Shown: piece by piece, positions 7,032 to 12,011 of the stretch | How the letters are laid out: the number at the start of each line of letters is the position of its first letter | Position numbering within the stretch: the stretch's first letter is position 1 | From: Proteobacteria bacterium UBA6729 | GTDB taxonomy: Bacteria; Pseudomonadota; Gammaproteobacteria; Porifericomitales; Porifericomitaceae | Direction: 5' to 3' | Length of the DNA: 12,011 nt | Assembly: GCA_002454015.1 (NCBI GenBank) | Contig: DKIB01000040.1 | Location: forward strand, 10,613 to 22,623 | Position numbers and translations under genes: made by a program | The notes under the pieces: generated by a model | Database searches by the model: none | What the model was told of the DNA's origin: nothing | Seen by the model: only the letters and a program-made list of their open reading frames with translations

Positions 7032-7904
7032 TTACTTGCCCCAACCCAGCTTGGTACGCAGAATATCCAGATGGGTGTGCTCCAGTGGGTGGATCAGACG
7101 CATGCGATAGGTAGTGGCCGTTATTTCCACCACATCCCCGGGCAGCAGTTCCGCGGCCAGGTAGCCATCACAGGTGAGTGTGGCGTGCGCCGAGTCCGTT
7201 GCGGACGGGATGATCTCCACCCGGTGACTGGCGGCCAGCACGATGGGCCGGTTGCTGAGCACATGCGGGCAGATCGGTACCAGCACGAATGCCTCCATGG
7301 CGGGAAACAGCAAAGGTCCCCCGGCTGCCAGCGAGTAGGCCGTAGAGCCGGTGGGGGTGGACAGCATGATGCCATCACCACGCTGCCGATACAACAGCAC
7401 ACCGTCAATGCGGGTCTCGTAGGAGAACAGCCGGGACACATTCCACTTTTGAATGGCCACCTCATTTGCGGCGTTTTGTTCGAGGAACAACTTGCCACGG
7501 CGGGTCGCACGGCACTGCAACATAATGCGCGGCTCTTCGCGGTATGCACCCCCCAGGACCGCCTGTAATTGCGCCTGCATGGTATCCGGGGTCACATCCG
7601 TTAAAAATCCGAGCCTGCCAGTGTTGACACCCACCATCGGAATGCCGAAGGGAGCGAGGATGCGTGCCACCATCAGCAGGGTGCCATCTCCCCCAACCAC
7701 AACCCCCAGCCCGCCCTCCTGCAGGGCATCCCGGTGTTGCTCCGGCTGCTCCAGAATGCTCCCCGTGTCCGGATAGCACGCTACGTTGCATTGCCGCAAC
7801 AACTCCCGGATACTCGCCAGCAGGCGCTGGCTTTCCGGGCCCCGCCGACTAGCCAGAATCGCTCGCTGGAAGCCCTCTTGTCGTGGTTCGGTACCCTTGT
7901 TCAT
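7032..7904 (-). CDS. nadK: NAD kinase
   Basis: The enzyme phosphorylates NAD to NADP and is the only known route to NADP in most bacteria. The 290-residue protein carries the hallmark GGDGT with catalytic Asp73 in VVVGGDGTLL, then NTGRLGFLTD, and Asn147-Glu148 in the NEVA motif. The nucleotide-binding loop STPTGSTAYS lies at about 182-191, and the C-terminus ends TKLGWGK, close to the E. coli end. It leads a nadK-recN operon, an order also seen in E. coli, where nadK is divergent from grpE. Here the divergent neighbour is hrcA. The start ATG has no Shine-Dalgarno. TACAAT ends 8 nt upstream and an overlapping TAGAAT ends 3 nt upstream. Confidence 0.97.
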   Translation of the reverse strand: MNKGTEPRQEGFQRAILASRRGPESQRLLASIRELLRQCNVACYPDTGSILEQPEQHRDALQEGGLGVVVGGDGTLLMVARILAPFGIPMVGVNTGRLGFLTDVTPDTMQAQLQAVLGGAYREEPRIMLQCRATRRGKLFLEQNAANEVAIQKWNVSRLFSYETRIDGVLLYRQRGDGIMLSTPTGSTAYSLAAGGPLLFPAMEAFVLVPICPHVLSNRPIVLAASHRVEIIPSATDSAHATLTCDGYLAAELLPGDVVEITATTYRMRLIHPLEHTHLDILRTKLGWGK

Positions 7905-7912
7905 CCCATTCT

Positions 7913-7918
7913 ATTGTA
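7913..7918 (-). promoter_or_regulatory. Putative -10 element of nadK-recN
   Basis: TACAAT on the minus strand (5 of 6 matches) ends 8 nt before the nadK ATG. It shares an 11-base context (TACAATAGAAT versus TACGATAGAAT) with the rlmE upstream region. The nadK-hrcA gap is only 28 bp, so both divergent promoters must lie within or near it. Confidence 0.42.
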
Positions 7919-7932
7919 TCCTTGTAGAGGTC

Positions 7933-8985
7933 ATGTCACAGCAACTATCATACAACGACACCGGCTTGAGCGCCCGTAGTCTGGCGGTGTTTTGTGCCAT
8001 CGTGGAGGATTATATCGGCCACGGACACCCCGTCAGCTCGCGCGCCGTGGCCCGTCTGTTGGGGGGGTCCCTCAGTTCAGCCACCATTCGCAACGTCATG
8101 GTCGGCCTGGAAGAGCGCCAGCTGATTTACGCCCCGCACACCTCCGCCGGGCGCGTGCCCACCATACGGGGCTATCGCCTGTTTGTGAATCGCTTCCTGG
8201 AATGTGGCGCACTGGGAGAGCACCAGGAGCAGCAGATCTCGGCCGGGATCGATGCCCTGTGTGAACCCCGGGCGCTACTGCAGCAGGCCTCGGGCCTGCT
8301 GTCCGGGCTTACCCGCCTCGCCGGTCTGGTCTCCATGCCGCGCCAGATCGGTTCCGGCGTGCGCCAGGTAGAATTCGTCAGCATCGGAGCACACCGGGTG
8401 CTGGCCGTACTGGTGATGCAGGATGGCTCCGTGTGCAATCAGGCCTTCACCCCCTCGCGGAGTCTCAGCACCGCGGAGTTGCGCCGGGGCTCGGACTGCC
8501 TGAATGACCTGTTGCAGTCCATGTCCCTGGAGGCCGTGCGCCGGCGCGTGATGGGCGAGCTGCGCGATGTACGCAGTGACCTGGCCCGCCTGGTGGAACA
8601 GGCCCTGGACTTTGCCGCACAGAGTTCCGTAACCGATGCCGATTACGTTATTACCGGCGAGATCAACCTGATGAGCGTGGCCGAGTTATGCGATGTAGAA
8701 AAATTGCGCCGGCTCTTTGAGACCTTCAGCCACAAACGCGACCTGCTCATGCTGCTGAATGAAGCCATCCACAGTCAACGCCTGCAGGTATTCATCGGCG
8801 ACGAGTTGGGACATACTGCCCTGGACGGCTGCAGTCTGGTAGTCAGCAGCTACCAGATAGACGGGCACCCCGTAGGTGCACTCGGCGTGCTGGGCCCCAC
8901 TCGTATGCCCTATGAGCAGGTTATCCCGGTAGTGGATGCCACCGCCAGGGTACTGGGCAACGCCCTGTCTCAACTGCACCACTGA
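7933..8985 (+). CDS. hrcA: Heat-inducible transcription repressor HrcA
   Basis: HrcA represses chaperone genes by binding CIRCE operators and is kept active by GroEL. The 350-residue length is normal. The N-terminal winged-helix region shows IVEDYIGHGHPVSSR (about 26-40), the SSATIRNVM recognition segment, and the family motif HTSAGRVPT followed by GYRLFV. The C-terminal dimerisation domain includes VFIGDEL and the YGVLGPTRMPY-type end, here GALGVLGPTRMPY. ATG 7933 follows TAGAGG by only 2 nt. Upstream the frame is open but lies antisense to nadK. In many bacteria hrcA heads hrcA-grpE-dnaK-dnaJ; here it stands alone, followed by convergent gshB. No CIRCE-type inverted repeat was seen in the window, so autoregulation through CIRCE is not supported. 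Confidence 0.96.
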   Translation: MSQQLSYNDTGLSARSLAVFCAIVEDYIGHGHPVSSRAVARLLGGSLSSATIRNVMVGLEERQLIYAPHTSAGRVPTIRGYRLFVNRFLECGALGEHQEQQISAGIDALCEPRALLQQASGLLSGLTRLAGLVSMPRQIGSGVRQVEFVSIGAHRVLAVLVMQDGSVCNQAFTPSRSLSTAELRRGSDCLNDLLQSMSLEAVRRRVMGELRDVRSDLARLVEQALDFAAQSSVTDADYVITGEINLMSVAELCDVEKLRRLFETFSHKRDLLMLLNEAIHSQRLQVFIGDELGHTALDGCSLVVSSYQIDGHPVGALGVLGPTRMPYEQVIPVVDATARVLGNALSQLHH

Positions 8986-9028
8986 ACCCCTTCCATGCAG
9001 CGGTTCTCAATCGGGCATGTACTGGCGA

Positions 9029-9970
9029 TTAGTGTGGTTTCCGGCTGATGCAATCCAGCAGTTGATCGCAGATGCCGGGGGCATACAGGGCCTCCAGTTC
9101 ACGCACACAGGTAGGGCTGGTGACATTGATCTCGGTCAGATGTCCGTCAATGATATCCAGTCCTGCGAAGAGAATGCCGTGGCGCTGAAGTTCGGGGCGT
9201 AGCTGTGCACAGATGTGCCGCTCCGCGTCGTTGAGGTCTGCTCCCCTGTAGCTGCCTCCTGCGGCCAGATTGGCCCGTACCGCTCGGGCCGGGGGAATAC
9301 GCACCAGTACCTGTGGCCAGGGCTCGCCGTCGATTACCAGCACCCGCCGATCACCCTGCGCAACCTGTGGCAGGAACTCCTGTGCCATGATGAAGCTGCG
9401 CCCGGCATGGGTCGCGGACTCCAGAATCGGTCGGGTGTTGACATCGTTGTTGTCCAGTTTGAAGATACCGGCCCCGCCCATCTGGTTCAGCGGCTTGATA
9501 ATGATCTGCTGCTGCTGTTGCAGGAAGGCAAGGATGCGTTCCGGGTCGCGACTCACCAGGGTCTGTGGCACCAGCCCGGCATAGCGTGCGGTGTGGAGTT
9601 TTTCGTTGATGGCCCGCAGGCCACCTGGTGAGTTGTATATCGGGACTCCCGCCGCCTCGGCATACTCCAGCAGGTAGCACAGGTACATGTAGTCCATGGT
9701 AACCGGAGGGTCCACACGCATCAGCACCGCATCCATGTCAATGAGGGGATGGTCGCACACGGCACCACAGCGGTACCAGCAAGCCGGATCGTCATAGACC
9801 TCCAGCACAGTCAGCCGTGCACCGGCCTGCCCGTTCTGCAGGTACAGGTCAGCCGGCGTGGCATAGTACAGCGTCCACCCTCGCTGTGTCGCCGCCAGCA
9901 TCAATGCCAGCGTAGTGTCCTTGGCAGGCTTGATGGTCTCAATGGGATCCATGATAACGGCCAGCTTCAT
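9029..9970 (-). CDS. gshB: Glutathione synthetase GshB
   Basis: GshB joins gamma-glutamylcysteine and glycine with ATP, the second step of glutathione synthesis. The 313-residue protein matches the bacterial family along its length: KLAVIMDPIETI at the N-terminus, LMRVDPP, NSPGGLRAINEKL, the ATP-grasp lysine in IIKPL (Lys159), RVLVIDGEP, NLAAGG, GLDII, and the metal-binding TEINVTSPT (about 279-287). ATG 9970 is chosen over the in-frame ATG 9979 because the family starts with (I)KL-V-MDPI, and the upstream ATG lies within the putative -10. The usual KPLDGMGG loop reads KPLNQMGG here. A short five-glutamine run (151-155) precedes the ATP-binding strand. The gene is monocistronic as far as can be seen, divergent from hemC and convergent with hrcA across a 43-bp gap. 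Confidence 0.96.
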   Translation of the reverse strand: MKLAVIMDPIETIKPAKDTTLALMLAATQRGWTLYYATPADLYLQNGQAGARLTVLEVYDDPACWYRCGAVCDHPLIDMDAVLMRVDPPVTMDYMYLCYLLEYAEAAGVPIYNSPGGLRAINEKLHTARYAGLVPQTLVSRDPERILAFLQQQQQIIIKPLNQMGGAGIFKLDNNDVNTRPILESATHAGRSFIMAQEFLPQVAQGDRRVLVIDGEPWPQVLVRIPPARAVRANLAAGGSYRGADLNDAERHICAQLRPELQRHGILFAGLDIIDGHLTEINVTSPTCVRELEALYAPGICDQLLDCISRKPH

Positions 9971-9977
9971 CGGCCCC

Positions 9978-9986
9978 ATGGTACCA
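9978..9986 (-). promoter_or_regulatory. Putative extended -10 promoter of gshB
   Basis: On the minus strand TGGTACCAT contains a TGn extension and TACCAT (4 of 6 matches), ending 7 nt before the gshB ATG at 9970. The same region around hemC reads GGTATCAT, so the two divergent genes have near-identical elements. No -35 was found. Confidence 0.38.
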
Positions 9987-10182
9987 CGTCACGCGGGGTG
10001 GCTGCAGGGTGCGTGGAGTACACAGCCTCTTCTGCCTGTGCCGCGCCCCGGATCGAACAGCCCCGCCACCTGCAGCAGTTTACCGGGAGTTGGACGCGCC
10101 CGCAGAACACGCGGGAGGGGCAGCTGCGTATTCCGTTGTCCCCCGGATTGGCCATGACTCTGTATGCGTTCTGATGCAGAGG

Positions 10183-10262
10183 TCCCTGTGGGGGCTGTGT
10201 CCAGCATGCAGCCCCCGGAGGGGTCTGTTGCCGGGTTCATGCATGGCCGCGCTGCTCCGGGG
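10183..10262 (+). repeat. Mutually exclusive hairpins upstream of hemC
   Basis: GGGGGCTG (10190-10197) pairs perfectly with CAGCCCCC (10209-10216). TCCCT (10183-10187) and AGGGG (10219-10223) extend this below an internal loop. CCCCGGAG (10213-10220) can instead pair with CTCCGGGG (10255-10262), next to the hemC -10. The two helices share 10213-10216 and cannot coexist. No U-tract follows either. It resembles a switching leader only if transcription starts upstream of 10183, which the sequence does not show. Confidence 0.42.
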
Positions 10263-10268
10263 TATCAT
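10263..10268 (+). promoter_or_regulatory. Putative -10 element of hemCD
   Basis: TATCAT (5 of 6 matches to TATAAT) ends 6 nt before the hemC ATG at 10275, with only GCGGGG between. No clear -35 is seen at 16-18 nt. Confidence 0.42.
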
Positions 10269-10274
10269 GCGGGG

Positions 10275-11153
10275 ATGGATCGGCTGCGTATTGCGACCCG
10301 CAAGAGCCCCCTGGCTCTGCTGCAGGCGGGGTTGGTACAGAGTGCCCTGTTGCAGGAGCATCCAGGCCTGCAGGTGGAGCTGGTGGGTTTGTTGACCAGC
10401 GGAGACCGGGGTCGTGTTGCAGAGAATGCCAAGGCGTTGTATACCCATGAGCTGGAGGTGGCGCTGCGCGATGGGCGTGTTGAGCTGGCGGTACATTCCA
10501 TGAAGGACGTGCCGGTGGCCATGTCCGGGCTGGTGATCGGTGCCTATCTGCATCGTGGTCCGGTCGGGGATGTACTGGTCGGGCAGGGGTTGGCAGAGGG
10601 CATTGTGGTGGGCACCTCCAGTCTGCGGCGGCAATGTCAGTTACTGGCCCGGCATGATGTGCGCGTGGTTCCGGTGCACGGTAATGTAGGCACCCGGCTG
10701 TCCCGTCTGGACAGCGGGGACATGGATGCGCTGGTGTTGGCAGAGGCCGGGCTGGTGCGGCTGGGTCATGCGGGTCGCATTACCGAACGGCTGGACCCCA
10801 TGCAGATGATCCCGGCAATAGGGCAGGGTGCCATCGGTGTACAGCTGTGCGAGGATCAGACGGCCCTGCTGGAGGTGTTGGCAGCGGTTGATGATCGGCA
10901 GACCCGGCTCTGTGTGGAGGCGGAGCGGGCCTGCAGTTACCAGCTGGGGGGGGATTGCCGTCTGCCGATTGCGGCCCATGCAGAACTGCGTACCGGGCGG
11001 CTCTGGATGGAAGGGATGGTGGGGCTGCCGGATGGCAGTCAGGTGGTGCGTGCCGGTGTGCACGATGCGGCCCCTGCCGAGGCCGGGCTGTTGCTGGCGG
11101 AGTGTCTGCGGGCGGCAGGTGCCGAGCAGGTGTTGGCCCGGCTGCGGGGATGA
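10275..11153 (+). CDS. hemC: Porphobilinogen deaminase (hydroxymethylbilane synthase) HemC
   Basis: HemC polymerises four porphobilinogens into hydroxymethylbilane in tetrapyrrole synthesis. In this 292-residue protein the key residues are present: Arg9 and Ser11 (RIATRKSPLAL), Lys77-Asp78 (HSMKD), Arg118-Arg119 (TSSLRRQ), Arg141 (GNVGTRL), and the cofactor-bearing Cys228 in LGGDCRLP. It departs from the family elsewhere. The near-universal GGKGLF segment reads NAKALY. The T-(K/R)-GD loop reads TSGD and is about 4 residues shorter than in E. coli. The RxDPRDA motif reads HRGPVGDV. ATG 10275 is chosen because conserved sequence starts at once; longer in-frame starts add no recognisable sequence. 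Its TGA overlaps the hemD ATG by 4 bp. It is probably active, given the intact catalytic residues, but is a divergent member. Confidence 0.95.
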   Translation: MDRLRIATRKSPLALLQAGLVQSALLQEHPGLQVELVGLLTSGDRGRVAENAKALYTHELEVALRDGRVELAVHSMKDVPVAMSGLVIGAYLHRGPVGDVLVGQGLAEGIVVGTSSLRRQCQLLARHDVRVVPVHGNVGTRLSRLDSGDMDALVLAEAGLVRLGHAGRITERLDPMQMIPAIGQGAIGVQLCEDQTALLEVLAAVDDRQTRLCVEAERACSYQLGGDCRLPIAAHAELRTGRLWMEGMVGLPDGSQVVRAGVHDAAPAEAGLLLAECLRAAGAEQVLARLRG

Positions 11154-11917
11154 CTGCGCTCGCGGGTCGGGTGGTATGGGTGACCCGGTTGCGGGGGGCG
11201 GGTCTGTGTCGTCTGATACGTGCACAGGGCGGGGTGGCCGTGGCCTTTCCGGTGATGGCCATTGTACCGCCCCCACAGCCCCCCGAACATCTGGAGGCCC
11301 GAGTGCGGGCGGCTGATATGACCATCCATGTCAGTCGTAATGCGGTGCAGTGGGCAGTGCGCCTGTTGCCGGATGCGTTGTGGGAGCTGCTGTGTACCCG
11401 TCCGGCCTACTGCCCGGGTCAGGCCACGGCAGAACAGCTGCTTGCCCTGGGGTGCAGGGAAGTCCGTGCAGCCCCGGAGAATCAGGGCAGTGAAGGCCTG
11501 TTGACATTGCCAGGACTACAGTCGCAGCAGACGACGGGCCGATCCATTATCATATTCAGGGGTGTAGGTGGCCGGGACTTGCTCGGTCGGGAACTGGAAC
11601 GGAGAGCAGCACAGGTGGATTGCATGGAGGTATATGCGCGGGCTCGCCGGACCCTGCAACCGGGTGCACTCGCCGAGCTGTATGCGAGACGGCCGCCGGA
11701 TTGTGTGGAGGTCAGTAGTATGCAGGGTCTGGGTTATCTGCGTACGCTGTGGTGCGAGGCCATGGGCCGGGCACCTGCGGCACTGCGGGTGGTGGTGCCT
11801 GCCTCGCGCCTGTTGGAGGCCTGCCGGGAACTGGGCTTTGGTGCGGCGGTCGCTGCCACGGATGCATCGGACCCGGCCATGTACGATGGTGTGCTGGCAG
11901 CCGTGCAGCAGACATGA
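11150..11917 (+). CDS. hemD: Uroporphyrinogen-III synthase HemD
   Basis: HemD cyclises hydroxymethylbilane, the HemC product, with inversion of ring D. The 255-residue sequence is variable, as is usual for this family. Recognisable landmarks are WVTR near residue 10, FPVMAI (33-38), VSRNAV (61-66, the TSxNAV position), CPGQATAEQL (the VGxxTA position), SEGLL (114-118), FRGVGGRDLLGREL (about 136-149), MEVYAR (159-164) and VSSMQGL (188-194). Two alpha/beta domains are expected. ATGA overlaps the hemC stop by 4 bp and the gene ends in another 4-bp overlap with the next start, so translational coupling is likely. Sequence alone would be modest evidence; the position directly after hemC makes the call secure. 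Confidence 0.92.
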   Translation: MTALAGRVVWVTRLRGAGLCRLIRAQGGVAVAFPVMAIVPPPQPPEHLEARVRAADMTIHVSRNAVQWAVRLLPDALWELLCTRPAYCPGQATAEQLLALGCREVRAAPENQGSEGLLTLPGLQSQQTTGRSIIIFRGVGGRDLLGRELERRAAQVDCMEVYARARRTLQPGALAELYARRPPDCVEVSSMQGLGYLRTLWCEAMGRAPAALRVVVPASRLLEACRELGFGAAVAATDASDPAMYDGVLAAVQQT

Positions 11918-12011
11918 GTGCAGGTAACGGCAAGACTGACCCGCAGCCGCCCCCCGCAAAACGCAGCGGCGGGCGGCGTGGTCGCGCGTCAGGGCCGTCA
12001 CAGTCCCGTCA
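11914..12011 (+). CDS. hemX: Probable HemX-like protein, N-terminus only
   Basis: An open frame starts at ATG 11914, overlapping the hemD TGA by 4 bp, and runs off the window after 32 complete codons. The visible part (MSAGNGKTDPQPPPAKRSG, then Arg/Gly/Ser-rich) is a low-complexity, basic, proline-rich cytoplasmic tail, with no domain yet. In gammaproteobacteria hemX, encoding a membrane protein with such an N-terminal tail before a single membrane helix, commonly follows hemD. The assignment is by position and style only. Confidence 0.55.
   Translation, partial: MSAGNGKTDPQPPPAKRSGGRRGRASGPSQSR

Larger units (their letters stand above)
9971..10274. other. gshB-hemC divergent intergenic region
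   Basis: This region of 304 bp has no recognisable protein; the open frames crossing it look like no family I know. It contains the two putative -10 elements at its ends and several inverted repeats. One pair is GCTGCAGG (10001-10008) with CCTGCAGC (10069-10076). Another is CCCGC (10099-10103) with GCGGG (10111-10115). The strong hairpin at 10183-10223 is described separately. No tRNA or known riboswitch core was recognised. Confidence 0.5.

Noticed and set aside
5980..7110. Open frame of 376 codons antisense to recN
   Set aside because: The Gln/Leu-rich translation mirrors the recN coiled-coil codons. recN has full motif support.
7905..7932. CIRCE operator between nadK and hrcA
   Set aside because: No TTAGCACTC-N9-GAGTGCTAA-like inverted repeat is present in the 28-bp gap or elsewhere in the window.
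9506..9520. CTG/CAG triplet run as a possible unstable repeat in gshB
   Set aside because: Only about five glutamine codons, interrupted; too short to suggest phase variation.
10045..10062. tRNA T-arm-like GTTCGATC on the minus strand
   Set aside because: The flanking bases do not form the T stem and no acceptor, D or anticodon arms fit around it.
9989..10240. Minus-strand open frame of 83 codons between gshB and hemC
   Set aside because: The predicted protein resembles no family, has no good ribosome binding site, and lies in GC-rich DNA where chance open frames are common.

Overview
The window is about 60% GC by eye and gene-dense. It reads as core chromosome of a gammaproteobacterium. 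The gene content fits this: an rlmE-ftsH-glmM block, nadK-recN, bacterial-type gshB, and hemC-hemD followed by what looks like hemX. The presence of HrcA and of a PyrK-type electron-transfer subunit, both absent from E. coli, suggests a lineage outside the enterics, but the genus cannot be named from sequence alone. I see no mobile element, prophage, CRISPR array, tRNA, rRNA or toxin-antitoxin module.

Layout, left to right. The 3' end of a pyrK-like gene (+) meets a glutathione S-transferase (-) tail to tail, with directly abutting stop codons. The GST is divergent from rlmE (+), whose stop is followed by about 300 bp rich in inverted repeats. Then come ftsH (+) and glmM (+). glmM ends in a 19-bp convergent overlap with recN (-), the second gene of a nadK-recN operon (-). 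nadK is divergent from hrcA (+), and hrcA converges on gshB (-). About 300 bp of structured non-coding DNA separates gshB from the divergent hemC-hemD-(hemX) operon (+), whose genes overlap by 4 bp at each junction. hemX runs off the window.

Functions are housekeeping: ribosome maturation (RlmE), membrane proteolysis (FtsH), cell-wall precursor synthesis (GlmM), NADP supply (NadK), double-strand-break repair (RecN), heat-shock repression (HrcA), glutathione synthesis and use (GshB, GST), pyrimidine synthesis (PyrK) and tetrapyrrole synthesis (HemC, HemD).

I found no clearly new system. The most notable signal is that six first-in-transcript genes carry a -10-like hexamer ending only 6 to 8 nt before the homology-supported start codon, which would give nearly leaderless mRNAs. 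Other points are two inverted-repeat-rich leader regions (before ftsH and hemC), the absence of folP between ftsH and glmM, hrcA standing where E. coli has grpE, and an HemC with unusual changes in normally conserved segments.
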